In this document: piece after piece, positions 33,365 to 42,797 of the stretch
Layout of the letters: every line of letters begins with the position of its first letter
Position numbering within the stretch: position 1 is the stretch's first letter
NCBI GenBank assembly: GCA_965242785.1
Contig: CBDETA010000004.1
Location: 124,001 to 188,000, forward strand
From: Maricaulis sp965242785
Lineage (GTDB): Bacteria > Pseudomonadota > Alphaproteobacteria > Caulobacterales > Maricaulaceae
Length of the DNA stretch: 64,000 nt
Reading direction: 5' to 3'
The notes under the pieces: model-generated
What the model saw: only the letters and a program-made list of their open reading frames with translations
What the model was told of the DNA's origin: nothing
Database searches by the model: none
Made by a program: the position numbers and the translations under genes

Positions 33365-34290
33365 CGGCTGTCTTCGGGTAGCCCCAAGGCGATGCAGAGG
33401 TTTTGCACCGCCTGAACGGCCGCGCCCTTGAGCAGATTGTCCAGCGCGCTGACGATCACGGCATGCCGGCCCGTGGCATCCAAGCCAAAACCACCAATGA
33501 CCACGCCCGGCATCTGGGCGCCGTCCCGAACCTCCGGAATGCCGTCGATGACCCGAACCAACGCCTCATCAACAAAGCTCTTGCGGTAAAGCTCGCGCAG
33601 ACCGTCTACCGTTTCCGGCTCGGCCAGGCTCGCATGCACCGTGCAGACAATGCCCCGGAAGAAGGCGGCCACGTGCGGTGTGAACCGCACCGTCTCACCC
33701 AGATGCCGGGACATCTCGCCTTCATGGATATGACCCGTCAGCGCGTAGGGCATCAGATTGTCGGCCAGCGCCTCCGAATCATTCTTGCGCGAGGGCGTCG
33801 TCCCCGCACCGGAATAACCCGACACACCGAACACATGGGCCGGCCCGCTGAGGCGGCCACGCAAGGGCGCCAGGGCCATCTGACCAGCCGTTGCATAGCA
33901 ACCGGGATTGGCAATGCGACGGGCGCCGCGGATACCGTCACGGCCGTAGATTTCCGGCAGGCCGTAGACCCAGCTGTCGTCAAACCGGTAGTCCGCCGAC
34001 AGGTCGACAATCACGGTTGCCGGGTCGATGGCCGCCACGAAGGCCGGCGCAGCGCCGTTCGGCAGGGCCAGTATCACGGCATCAACGGGGCGGGCGCCAA
34101 GGTCGTCCGGGGACAGCGCTTCAAACGCAATATCCTGCTCCAGCTCCGGCGCGACCTCGCGAACCGGCTGGCCGGCAAACTCGCGCGACGAGGCATAGGC
34201 CAGCTCGAGATCGGGATGGCGGGAGATCAGCCTCAGGATTTCCCTGCCGGTATGGCCCCGGGCACCGACAAGTCCGATCCGGGCGGTCAT
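33361..34290 (-). CDS. argC: N-acetyl-gamma-glutamyl-phosphate reductase
   Basis: ArgC performs the third step of arginine synthesis, reducing N-acetylglutamyl phosphate with NADPH to the semialdehyde. The 309-residue protein has a Rossmann start GLVGARGHTGREIL (6-19) and the active-site cysteine C131 in ANPGCYATAGQMAL. GSSGAGK-like residues are replaced by SGYSGAGTTPSR further on, as in this family. Its ATG overlaps the argB fusion stop by four bases. The frame is open upstream, but the ATG at 34290 matches the family N-terminus. Confidence 0.93.
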   Translation of the reverse strand: MTARIGLVGARGHTGREILRLISRHPDLELAYASSREFAGQPVREVAPELEQDIAFEALSPDDLGARPVDAVILALPNGAAPAFVAAIDPATVIVDLSADYRFDDSWVYGLPEIYGRDGIRGARRIANPGCYATAGQMALAPLRGRLSGPAHVFGVSGYSGAGTTPSRKNDSEALADNLMPYALTGHIHEGEMSRHLGETVRFTPHVAAFFRGIVCTVHASLAEPETVDGLRELYRKSFVDEALVRVIDGIPEVRDGAQMPGVVIGGFGLDATGRHAVIVSALDNLLKGAAVQAVQNLCIALGLPEDSR

Positions 34291-35621
34291 TGCGGCGCAA
34301 CCAGGGTGGGCGGCAGGGCAAAGGCTTTTTCGACCACGCCGTTGATGTCGGCCAGGGCGATATCCTCGCCACGCCAGAACACGGTCCACTCGTCGCGGCG
34401 CACCGCGCCGTCGCATTCCTCGAAATAGAACCCGTTCACCGGATTACTGGTGCGCGAGCGCCAGATCAGGCGGGGCGCGTATTCCACCAGCCTGTGCCAG
34501 ACCGCGCGGCCCAGTCCTTCACCGCGTGCATCATCCAGCACGGCAAACTTGTCCAGATAGATCCAGCCATCCAGTCGCGTGGTAATGGCCGCTGCACGAT
34601 AGCTGTCCGTGACGAATGCGTGGTCCAGCTGCAGACCATCCCAATAGCCGGCAATCGGTGCGCGGCCGAATGCCTTGGCCACCAGCTTGTCCAGCCGGTC
34701 GATATCCAGGTCCGCCTTGTCGGTGGTCGCATTGATGCGTTCACCGCGCCGGATCAGCGTGCCGGACCCGGCATGGGTGAACAGTTCGCGAGCCAGTTCG
34801 GACGGGCGGGTGATCGAGACCGAGCTGGACAGCGGCAGATCGTCCAGCAGGCGCTTGATTTCCTCCAGCTTCAGCCGCATGCCCCCATTGACCCATTCGG
34901 CATCCATCAACTGGCTGAAATCGGTCGCCAGGTTGATCGAGGACAGCACGTCGCCCCACTCATCCAGCAGACCACCGGTGCCGGTCAGGAACACCACCTT
35001 GTAGGGCTGCAGCGCGTGCACCAGGGCCCGCACCGCGACATCGGCATTGATATTGACCAGACAGCCGTCCCGCGTCTCGCCCAGACAGGCCAGGATTGCG
35101 GCCTGCCCGGCGCGCGCCGCAGCCGCCACCAAGTCGAGACGGACCCGGCTCGGCTCGCCGACACGTCCCAGACGCTCGGGATCGACCAGATCGGCCTCGA
35201 ACACACCGCGCGGGATCGCCGCGGCCCGGCCGCCAGCCTGGCGGATGGCGTCCACCAGCGAGAGATTGGCTTCGGTCAGGGTGTCGCGGATGACCGGAAT
35301 CGCATCATCGCGGGTAACGCGCAGGCCGTTGACCCGCTCGGTCGCGATGCCACTGGCCTCCAGTGCCGCATCCAGCTGCGGCCCGCCGCCATGGACGACG
35401 ACCGGTGTCAGGCCCACCGATTGCAGAAAGGCGAGCGCCGAGGCGAGGCCGGCCAGATCGTCCTGGATCACGGCTCCGCCGACCTTGATGACGGCAAAGC
35501 GCTCCTGGTCGACACCGGAGAAACGGTTGAGATATTCCCGGATTTCCTTGCCGTCGCGCATCTGCGACAGCAATTGCACGATCGTCTGGCGGACCGGCGG
35601 CGCAGGGGTCTGGGTCGACAT
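34287..35621 (-). CDS. Bifunctional N-acetylglutamate synthase/kinase (NAGS/K fusion)
   Basis: This 444-residue protein joins an amino-acid kinase domain (about 1-290) to a C-terminal GNAT acetyltransferase domain (about 300-444). The kinase half has AVIKVGGAVIQ (about 43-53), VVHGGGPQLD (74-83) and INADVAVRAL. The GNAT half includes DKFAVLDDARGEGLGRAVW, the acetyl-CoA loop. The fusion is the form described from Xanthomonas and Maricaulis maris, related to vertebrate NAGS, and performs the first two steps of arginine synthesis; such enzymes are inhibited by arginine. It overlaps argF' by one base (TGATG) and argC by four. Confidence 0.93.
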   Translation of the reverse strand: MSTQTPAPPVRQTIVQLLSQMRDGKEIREYLNRFSGVDQERFAVIKVGGAVIQDDLAGLASALAFLQSVGLTPVVVHGGGPQLDAALEASGIATERVNGLRVTRDDAIPVIRDTLTEANLSLVDAIRQAGGRAAAIPRGVFEADLVDPERLGRVGEPSRVRLDLVAAAARAGQAAILACLGETRDGCLVNINADVAVRALVHALQPYKVVFLTGTGGLLDEWGDVLSSINLATDFSQLMDAEWVNGGMRLKLEEIKRLLDDLPLSSSVSITRPSELARELFTHAGSGTLIRRGERINATTDKADLDIDRLDKLVAKAFGRAPIAGYWDGLQLDHAFVTDSYRAAAITTRLDGWIYLDKFAVLDDARGEGLGRAVWHRLVEYAPRLIWRSRTSNPVNGFYFEECDGAVRRDEWTVFWRGEDIALADINGVVEKAFALPPTLVAPQ

Positions 35622-36628
35622 CAGGCCGCTCCCTGCAAGGCCAGCGCTTCCATCACCGCCTTCTGGACATGCAGCCGGTTCTCGGCTTCCTCGATCCCCA
35701 TGAAGTTGGGGCTGTCCACCACGGCGTCCGCGATCTTCACATTGCGCCGCATCGGCAGGCAGTGCGAGACGGCGGCATTATTGGTCAGCGCCATCTTCTC
35801 CGGGGTGATCATGAAGTCGGCACCCTTCGCGCGGAACGGCGCCTCGTCATCCCAATTGCCGTAGAAGGGCAGCGCCCCCCAGCTCTTGGCATAGACCACG
35901 TCCGCGCCTGTGTAGGCCGCCTCAACGTCGGTCGTCAGGGTGACCGACCCGCCGCCCTGCGCGGTGAAACGCTCGGCGGCCGACATGTAGCGCTCGTCCA
36001 GACGATAGACCTCGTCCGGCACCAGGATGCGTACATTGGCGCCGAACTTCGATGCGATCAGCAGGGAGGAGTTGGCCACCGCCGTGTTCAGCGGCTTGGG
36101 ATGCGGCACCCAGGTCAGAAGATAGGTCTTGTCTGCGATCGGCCCCATGCGCTCCTGCAGCGCCAGCATATGCGCCAGCTCCTGACAGGGGTGGACGATG
36201 GTCTCCATGTTGATCACCGGCACGGTCGCATGCTTGGCGAAGGCCGTGATCATCGGATCCTGCTTCTCGCTGTCCCAGTCCTTGAACTGCGGAAAACAGC
36301 GGATCGCGATCAGGTCGACATAGCTGGACAGGACCCGTGCGGCTTCGCGCACATGCTCTTCCTCGGTGCCGTCCATCACGGCGCCGTCGGAGAATTCCAG
36401 CGGCCAGGTTGCGCCCTTGGCGTCCAGCACGATGGCATGCCCGCCCAGCTGGTAGGCACCGATATCGAAGGACGACCGGGTCCGCAGCGAGGGGTTGAAA
36501 AACATCAGCGCAATCGACTTGCCCTCCAGCGATCGGCTCTTCACGCCCGACTTGAAGGCGGCTGCTCGGTCGAGCAGGCCCTGAAGTTCATCGCGAGACC
36601 AATCTTCGGTGGACAGGAAATGGCGCAT
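35621..36628 (-). CDS. argF': N-acetylornithine carbamoyltransferase
   Basis: This enzyme carbamoylates N-acetylornithine in place of ornithine, the variant arginine route known from Xanthomonas. The 335-residue protein has FFNPSLRTRSSFD (43-55) for carbamoyl phosphate, HPCQELAH, a lysine in HCLPMRRNVK equivalent to the carboxylated lysine of the Xanthomonas enzyme, and E78 in WPLEF. In the literature a glutamate at this point marks acetyl-specific enzymes, and proline the succinyl-specific ones. The start at 36628 gives the family N-terminus. It is the first gene of the arg operon and implies an acetylcitrulline deacetylase elsewhere in the genome. Confidence 0.9.
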   Translation of the reverse strand: MRHFLSTEDWSRDELQGLLDRAAAFKSGVKSRSLEGKSIALMFFNPSLRTRSSFDIGAYQLGGHAIVLDAKGATWPLEFSDGAVMDGTEEEHVREAARVLSSYVDLIAIRCFPQFKDWDSEKQDPMITAFAKHATVPVINMETIVHPCQELAHMLALQERMGPIADKTYLLTWVPHPKPLNTAVANSSLLIASKFGANVRILVPDEVYRLDERYMSAAERFTAQGGGSVTLTTDVEAAYTGADVVYAKSWGALPFYGNWDDEAPFRAKGADFMITPEKMALTNNAAVSHCLPMRRNVKIADAVVDSPNFMGIEEAENRLHVQKAVMEALALQGAA

Positions 36629-36818
36629 CGGCTTCCTCGTATTGCGCTGGAGGGGAAGGTGAGATCCGGCCATAGGGCCGCAATCGCGACATGTCTACAC
36701 ATCGCAGCCGCCGGTGCACGGGAAAATACGCGATCCGCGCCATCGGTGGCACTGGCGAAGTGGAAATCGGCCGCGGATTGTGGAACAAGCCGCATCAGCA
36801 AGAAGGAGCGTCCGGTCC

Positions 36819-37601
36819 ATGTCTGTTCTCGCCGTCATTCCGGCCCGTTACGGCTCGACCCGGTTTCCCGGCAAACCGCTGCACAAGATCGCCGGAAAGA
36901 TGATGGTCGAACGGGTCTGGCGCATTGCCGCTGCCGCCGATGGTGTCGACCGCGTCGTTGTCGCCACCGACGACACCCGCATCCTGGACGCTGTCGAGGC
37001 GGCGGGCGGCGAAGCGGTGATGACAGACCCGGCCTGTCGCAATGGCACCGAGCGCGCTCTTGATGCGCTCAGACGCCTTAAGAGCGACGCCGAGATCATC
37101 ATCAATGTCCAGGGCGATGCCCCGCTCATTCCGCCCTGGGTCATCGGCGGTGTCGCCGAGGCGCTGCGTGCCGACCCGTCCTTGCACATGGCCACGCCGG
37201 CCATTGCCCTGCCGGCGGAGACCGAAGCCCGCATGCGCCAGGACAAGGCGCAAGGGTCCGCGTCCGGCACCACCGTCGTCTTCAACAAGGCGATGGATGC
37301 CATGTATTTCTCCAAGAATGTCATCCCTTTCCGGCGCAAGCCCGGAGAAGGCGCCCCGACCTATCAGCATATCGGCCTGTACGGTTATCGCCGCGACGCG
37401 CTGGAACGCCTGGTCGCGCTGGAGCCAACGCCGTTCGAACTGACCGAAAGCCTGGAACAGCTGCGCGCGCTGGAGAACGGCATCCCGATCCGTGTCGTGC
37501 TGACCGATTATCGCGGCCGCTCGGCCTGGTCCGTCGATGCCCCGGAAGACGCCGAGCGCGTGGAAGCCATCATTGCCCGTGAAGGGGAGCTGGTGGAATG
37601 A
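36819..37601 (+). CDS. kdsB: 3-deoxy-manno-octulosonate cytidylyltransferase
   Basis: KdsB activates Kdo with CTP to CMP-Kdo for the lipopolysaccharide core. The 260-residue product begins with the nucleotide-binding motif VIPARYGSTRFPGKPL (6-21) and includes NVQGDAPLI and HIGLYGYRRDAL, as in the family. AAGGAG lies ten bases before the ATG at 36819; a longer frame upstream is not coding-like. It is divergent from the arg operon and overlaps the next gene by four bases. Confidence 0.95.
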   Translation: MSVLAVIPARYGSTRFPGKPLHKIAGKMMVERVWRIAAAADGVDRVVVATDDTRILDAVEAAGGEAVMTDPACRNGTERALDALRRLKSDAEIIINVQGDAPLIPPWVIGGVAEALRADPSLHMATPAIALPAETEARMRQDKAQGSASGTTVVFNKAMDAMYFSKNVIPFRRKPGEGAPTYQHIGLYGYRRDALERLVALEPTPFELTESLEQLRALENGIPIRVVLTDYRGRSAWSVDAPEDAERVEAIIAREGELVE

Positions 37602-38236
37602 GCCGCATTCTGCTGGCCCGCCATGGCAATACGTTCGGGCCCGGCGACACGCCGGTCTGGGTCGGCGCCCGCGAGGACCTGCCGCTGGTGGAAAGCGGGG
37701 AGGCGCAGGCGCGGGCGCTGGGCGAGGCCTTGCGCGACGCCGGCCTCGTCCCCGGTCGCATCCTGTGCGGTCCTCTGAAGCGGACCCGGCGGGCGGCCGA
37801 GATCGTCGCCGGCCTGACCGGGTTTGACGGCGAAATCCGGATCGACGAGCGCCTCAAGGAAATCGACTATGGATCCTGGGGCGGCAAGTCGAACGCGCAA
37901 ATCGAAGCCGAGGTCGGCGCAGACGCCCTGGAAACCTGGGACCGGCATCACCGCCGCCCGGCCGGCGTCGACTGGACACCGGACGAGGACACGCTGAAAG
38001 CCAACGCCCTGTCCGCCATGCAGGACGCCGCGCAAGTCCCGTTGACGCTGGTCGTCACCTCGAACGGAATCCTGCGCTACATGCATGCCGCCCTCACCGG
38101 CCCTGACGGAAACGCCAAGGTAAAGACCGGCCATGTCTGCGCGGCCGATGTCGGGCAGGGCACGGGGAAACGGCTGTTCTGGAACGAGAAGCCGACTGCG
38201 GATCTGTTGAAACAGGCCTTCTGTCAGTCGACCTGA
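37598..38236 (+). CDS. Histidine phosphatase family protein
   Basis: The 212-residue protein belongs to the phosphoglycerate-mutase-like superfamily, with the catalytic R8-H9-G10 at the N-terminus and a second conserved arginine in CGPLKRTRRAAEI. The glutamate region DERLKEIDYGSWGG is also typical, and a terminal histidine expected near the end is not obvious (VVTSNGILRYMHA carries the usual context). Many members are sugar-phosphate or cofactor phosphatases. Translational coupling to kdsB (ATGA) suggests a link to sugar nucleotide metabolism, but the substrate is unknown. It converges on the next gene with a 13-base overlap. Confidence 0.82.
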   Translation: MSRILLARHGNTFGPGDTPVWVGAREDLPLVESGEAQARALGEALRDAGLVPGRILCGPLKRTRRAAEIVAGLTGFDGEIRIDERLKEIDYGSWGGKSNAQIEAEVGADALETWDRHHRRPAGVDWTPDEDTLKANALSAMQDAAQVPLTLVVTSNGILRYMHAALTGPDGNAKVKTGHVCAADVGQGTGKRLFWNEKPTADLLKQAFCQST

Positions 38237-39093
38237 TCGAGGAAGGTATCGATCACGGACCAGGCTTCCGGCTCGGTCATGAAAGGCGCATGCCCCACAT
38301 CCGGCACCTCGACCACGATCAGCCCCGGCTTGCGCCGCGCCATCTCGGCCACGGTTTCCGGTGACAGGAGGTCGGATATCCCGCCGCGTACGAGCACGGT
38401 CGGAAACGCCTTGAACGGCTCCCAGAACTCCCAGATGTCCGGCAGGGGCGCATCACCGTCGATCATCGAGATGATATTGCCGTCATAGTCCAGCTCGACC
38501 CGCCCGTTCCGCTCGATCCAGGTCTTGCGGGCGAAATCCTCCCAGAAAGCCGCATCATCGGCCCGTTTCGGGAAGGCCGCCAGATTGGACTCGCGTGTGC
38601 GAGCAGCCGCCTCGGCCCAGCTGCCGACCGGTTCGCGACTGGAGGTGTTGAACTTGATCCGGTCCAACCCCGGCTTGGAGATCGACGGGCCGATATCGTT
38701 GATCACCGCCGCCGCAATGCGCTCCGGCTGCGTGCCCGCAACCATCATGGTCATCAGGCCGCCCATGGATGTGCCGACGAACACCGCCCGTTCGATGCCC
38801 AGACTGTCGAGCAGACCCAGCATGTCGGCCGCATAAACCGGCGGCTGGTAGCGTTCCGGCTGCGGATCGGCCTCGGACTTCCCGCGGCCGCGCTGGGAGG
38901 CCACGATCACGCGACGCCCCTTGGCGGCGATCCGGGGCGCCAGATCCTCGAAGTCCTTCACATTGCGCGTCAGACCGTGCAGGCACAGAACGGGCAGGCC
39001 GCGCACCTCACCCACGGCGGGATAGTCGCGAAAGTTCAGGGTGAGACCGTCGGCGTTCGTGAAAAAGCGGTCTTCAAACATCGGTTCAGTCAT
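38224..39093 (-). CDS. Alpha/beta hydrolase
   Basis: This 289-residue cytosolic hydrolase has the oxyanion-hole region CLHGLTRN (37-44), the nucleophile elbow GTSMGG with S109, an acid in GGISDLLS and the catalytic histidine in DVGHAPFM near the C-terminus. No signal peptide is present. Related proteins are esterases or C-C bond hydrolases, and the substrate cannot be predicted. It starts 8 bases inside the end of the MFS transporter gene, so the two are co-transcribed. Confidence 0.85.
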   Translation of the reverse strand: MTEPMFEDRFFTNADGLTLNFRDYPAVGEVRGLPVLCLHGLTRNVKDFEDLAPRIAAKGRRVIVASQRGRGKSEADPQPERYQPPVYAADMLGLLDSLGIERAVFVGTSMGGLMTMMVAGTQPERIAAAVINDIGPSISKPGLDRIKFNTSSREPVGSWAEAAARTRESNLAAFPKRADDAAFWEDFARKTWIERNGRVELDYDGNIISMIDGDAPLPDIWEFWEPFKAFPTVLVRGGISDLLSPETVAEMARRKPGLIVVEVPDVGHAPFMTEPEAWSVIDTFLDQVD

Positions 39094-40828
39094 GAGCGGC
39101 TTCCGGCTCCGTCGGCGGCTCGGCGGCGGGAACAGGCTTCAGCGCACCATCGGCTTCCCAGTCGCGGGCGAGGTAGCGCGAGGCCCAGAACATGAAGAAG
39201 GCAGCGACCAGGTAGAGACTGGCGCCAATGACGATCGAAATGCGCAACGAGCCATCACCGAAGGTCGGCTGAAGCACGGTGGAAATGCGGCCAAGGACGT
39301 ATACCCCGCCGCCAATGCCCAGCAGATTGTTGATCAGCAGGAACACCGACGATGCCGAGGTCCGCATGTGCGGCGGCATCAGGTGCTGGAAGGCCGACAG
39401 GACCGGGCCCAGCCAGGCCAGACCCAGAGCGGTCGGCACGAACAGGATGATCGTCGCCATCATGGGGGACGGGGCCAGGATGCCGGCCCAGTAGAGCGGC
39501 GCGCTGAGCAGGAAGGCAAAGGCCGGAACCGTCGCAAAGGCCGAGCGCTTGCTCTTGCCCATCAGGTCACCCATCACGCCGCCCAGGAAAATGCCCAGAC
39601 TGCCCGCGACGAACAAGACACCCCCGAACAGCCAGCCCGTCTCGGTCAGCGACAGCTGGAAGCTGCGGGCGAAGAAGGAGGGCAGCCAGAAGAACACCCC
39701 ATAACCCATCATCGAGGACGCAGACGCGCCCAGGATCATCAGCCAGAAGCTGGGCTTCTCCAGTGCCAGTGACATGAATTCACGGAAGGCGACGAAGAAA
39801 CCGCCCAGCAGGGCTCCGGCAACGACGTGGCCGATCAGCCATCCGATCGCGGACGCACTGAAGCCGGCGCCACCCAGGGCCGGAATACCCCAGGCCACGA
39901 CCGCCGACAGCGGCATCAACAGGGCCAGGCCCAACATCAAGGGCACAGCCTTTGTCTGCCGCCCCACCCAGACACCGGCCATCCAGCCGGACACCGCGCC
40001 CACCAGGGCTGCGCCCAGCAGGACCGGCACGCTCTGGATCGGCATGGCGCCGAAGACCAGCATGTTGAAAAGCGACAGCAGGCTGGGCAAAGCAAACAGG
40101 AAGGCGCCGGCGATCGAGAGAATACGTACCTTGCGGGGCGAATAGGCCGTGATCTGCGCATCTGTTTGAGCCGGACGCGGCGGCGTCACATCGAATTGTC
40201 CGCGCTTGGGTTCGCGCACGACCAGCTTGAAGATCGGCGCCAGGACAATGCCGGCCAGACCGACGATGACGAAGGCCGCCCGCCAGTCCAGGGCATCGGA
40301 AATCCCGCCACCAGCAATCTGCGAACCTGCGATCACGCCAAAGGCGCTGCCAACCGGAATCCCCAGCGAATAGATCGCCAGCGCTCGGGCGCGTTCGGCC
40401 GGCGGATGATAGTCGGCGATAATCGTGTAGGCCGGAGCCACGCCGCCGGCCTCGCCAACACCGACCCCGACCCGGGCCAGGAACAGCTGGGTGAAGTTCT
40501 GTGCAAACCCGCTGATCGCCGTGAAACCGCTCCAGACCGTCAGCGCGATGGTCATGATCCAGGTCCGGTTCATGCGATCGGCGAACCAGGCGATGGGCAC
40601 ACCCAGCGTGGAATAAAGCAGCGCGAAGGCGATACCGCCCAGCAGACCCAGCTGCTCGTCGCTCAGGCCGAGCTCTTCCTTGATCGGAATGGCGAGGATG
40701 GAAATGATCTGCCGGTCCAGGAAATTGAACGCGTACACCAGAAACAGAAGCAGCATGACAATGCCGCGATAACCTGTACTGACATGGCTGGGCGCGCTGG
40801 CTGCGCCGCCCTGATTGTCTGCTGCCAT
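39086..40828 (-). CDS. MFS transporter, spinster-like
   Basis: The 580-residue membrane protein has the conserved start of the spinster/hexuronate-like MFS group: FNFLDRQIISILAIPIKEEL in helix 1, the loop motif between helices 2 and 3 (WFADRMNR), and RVGVGVGEAG in helix 4. It is longer than the usual 430-460 residues because of extra hydrophobic segments in the middle (about 190-300). The ATG at 40828 has GGGGAG six bases upstream. The substrate is unknown; relatives near hydrolases often import small organic acids, sugars or lipids. Confidence 0.85.
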   Translation of the reverse strand: MAADNQGGAASAPSHVSTGYRGIVMLLLFLVYAFNFLDRQIISILAIPIKEELGLSDEQLGLLGGIAFALLYSTLGVPIAWFADRMNRTWIMTIALTVWSGFTAISGFAQNFTQLFLARVGVGVGEAGGVAPAYTIIADYHPPAERARALAIYSLGIPVGSAFGVIAGSQIAGGGISDALDWRAAFVIVGLAGIVLAPIFKLVVREPKRGQFDVTPPRPAQTDAQITAYSPRKVRILSIAGAFLFALPSLLSLFNMLVFGAMPIQSVPVLLGAALVGAVSGWMAGVWVGRQTKAVPLMLGLALLMPLSAVVAWGIPALGGAGFSASAIGWLIGHVVAGALLGGFFVAFREFMSLALEKPSFWLMILGASASSMMGYGVFFWLPSFFARSFQLSLTETGWLFGGVLFVAGSLGIFLGGVMGDLMGKSKRSAFATVPAFAFLLSAPLYWAGILAPSPMMATIILFVPTALGLAWLGPVLSAFQHLMPPHMRTSASSVFLLINNLLGIGGGVYVLGRISTVLQPTFGDGSLRISIVIGASLYLVAAFFMFWASRYLARDWEADGALKPVPAAEPPTEPEAAHD

Positions 40829-41030
40829 GATGTCTCCCCTCGGCGTTCCGGTGCTTTGACCGGTTATCATTCGCTTTCCCCGCCAAACATGAATGGTGGT
40901 TCAGGTTTGGTCAAACCCCTTTTCCGCGCCAAGCATGACGCAGCCTCTTGTACAAGCGGAGCCCGAATGCAGGATGTGCCACACAATTGCGACAATGCCC
41001 AAGAGCAAGCTGTCCGGAAGGGAGAATTCC

Positions 41031-42719
41031 ATGACACGCATCTCGCTCAGCGCCGTACTTTGCGGCCTGGCCATCACCGCCTGCTCTCCGACAGAGCAAG
41101 CAGACACCCCCCCAACAAACGCCCAGCCGGCTGAACAGGTGAGCGATTCTGAAAGCCCGATCTCCGAGGCGGACCTGCGGTCGCGCATCGCCACGCTGGC
41201 TGATGATGCCTTTGAAGGCCGTGCTCCCGCTACGCCCGGCGGTATCGCCGCCAGCCAGTGGATTGCCGACGAAATGGCCCGGATCGGTCTGCAGCCGGGC
41301 TATGAAGGCAGCTACTTCCAGCCCGTTCCACTTCTGGAAGTGACGCTGGACACCGCCAATTCGCATTTCGACATCTCACATGACGGTGAGCCGCTCGGCC
41401 TGCAGATGGGGTCCGACATCGTCTACTGGACCAAACGGTCAGCCGAGGAAGTCACGCTGGAAGACAGCGAGCTCGTCTTCGTCGGCTATGGCGTCGTTGC
41501 GCCGGAATATGGCTGGAACGACTATGCGGGCCTCGATGTCGAGGGAAAGACCGTCGTCATGCTGGTCAATGACCCCGGCTATGCGCGTCCGGACAGCGGC
41601 CGGTTCAATGGCAATGCCATGACCTATTACGGTCGCTGGACCTACAAGTTCGAGGAAGCTGCCCGGCAGGGTGCTGCCGGGGTGATCCTGATCCACCAGA
41701 CAGCGCCGGCCTCCTATGGCTGGAATGTCGTGTTCGGCTCGTGGACCGGTTCCCAGCTCGATCTGGCCCGCGAACCCGGCGAAGGCACATTTGCCGCCGT
41801 CGAAAGCTGGCTCACTGAGAGCGATGCTCGCCGGCTGTTCGAACTGTCCGGTCTGGATTTCGACGCGCTGACGGATGCCGCGGCAGACCCCGGTTTCACG
41901 CCGGTTCCGATGGAAGGCCTGACCGCTTCTGCCACGTTGCGCAATACGACCCGTACGCTGGATTCGCGCAATGTGGTCGGCGTCATTCCGGGCACGACCC
42001 GTCCGGATGAATATGTTCTCTACACTGCACACTGGGACCATATCGGCGTCCGTGAGGTGCCCGAAGGCGAAGACGGCATCTTCAATGGCGCTGTGGACAA
42101 TGCGACCGGCACAGCGGCGATCCTGGAAATCGGCGAAGCCTTTGCGGCCAATCCGCCCGAGCGCTCCGTCATGATCCTGGCCGTGACGGCCGAGGAATCC
42201 GGTCTTCTGGGCTCTGCCTATTATGGAGAGAACCCGATTGTACCGCTCGAGCAGACCGTCGGCGGCATCAATATCGATGCGATCCTTCCCACCCCGCGTT
42301 CACACGATGTTGTCGTGGTGGGATACGGCGCCTCTGAGCTGGAACACATTCTGGCAGAGGCCGCGAGAGAGCAGGGTCGCCATCTCGTGCCCGACCCGAA
42401 TCCGGAAGCCGGTTACTTCTACCGTTCCGATCACATTTCGATCGCCAAGCGCGGCGTACCGATGCTCTACGCCGATGGCGGAGAGGATCTGGTCGAGGGC
42501 GGAACAGAAGCCGGTCGTGACATGGCCATGGACTATCGCGTCAATCGCTATCACGCACCGCCGGACGAGTATTCGGATGACTGGAACATGGACGGTATCG
42601 TCCAGAACACGGAGCTCTTCTATGTCGTGGGATCGCGCCTGGCGAATTCCACAGACTGGCCGAACTGGTTCGAGGGCAATGAATTCCGGGCCCTGCGGGA
42701 CGCCCAGCGCAGCGAATAA
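41031..42719 (+). CDS. M28 family metallopeptidase lipoprotein
   Basis: This 562-residue exported zinc peptidase has a lipoprotein signal (ITAC, cysteine 18), a protease-associated (PA) domain in the middle (about 140-300) and an M28 catalytic domain from about 310. Zinc ligands and catalytic residues visible are H334 and D336 in AHWDHIG, D356 in GAVDNATG, E388/E389 in TAEESGLLG, D416 in INIDAI and a late histidine in SDHISIAKRG. It is probably an aminopeptidase acting at the cell surface or in the periplasm. The start at 41031 is chosen for the lipoprotein signal; the upstream frame is not coding-like. Confidence 0.92.
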   Translation: MTRISLSAVLCGLAITACSPTEQADTPPTNAQPAEQVSDSESPISEADLRSRIATLADDAFEGRAPATPGGIAASQWIADEMARIGLQPGYEGSYFQPVPLLEVTLDTANSHFDISHDGEPLGLQMGSDIVYWTKRSAEEVTLEDSELVFVGYGVVAPEYGWNDYAGLDVEGKTVVMLVNDPGYARPDSGRFNGNAMTYYGRWTYKFEEAARQGAAGVILIHQTAPASYGWNVVFGSWTGSQLDLAREPGEGTFAAVESWLTESDARRLFELSGLDFDALTDAAADPGFTPVPMEGLTASATLRNTTRTLDSRNVVGVIPGTTRPDEYVLYTAHWDHIGVREVPEGEDGIFNGAVDNATGTAAILEIGEAFAANPPERSVMILAVTAEESGLLGSAYYGENPIVPLEQTVGGINIDAILPTPRSHDVVVVGYGASELEHILAEAAREQGRHLVPDPNPEAGYFYRSDHISIAKRGVPMLYADGGEDLVEGGTEAGRDMAMDYRVNRYHAPPDEYSDDWNMDGIVQNTELFYVVGSRLANSTDWPNWFEGNEFRALRDAQRSE

Positions 42720-42741
42720 GCGCTGGAGCCAAGTGAAACAG

Positions 42742-42766
42742 GAAGGGCGGCCCATGGCCGCCCTTC
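42742..42766. terminator. Bidirectional terminator between converging genes
   Basis: A perfect 11-bp stem GAAGGGCGGCC/GGCCGCCCTTC with loop CAT lies between the peptidase and the first regulator gene. TTCCTTTCC follows on the plus strand. The stem is the same as in the terminator at 27969-28003. Confidence 0.85.
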
Positions 42767-42797
42767 TTCCTTTCCGCGTCAGACTGAAATCACGCCG

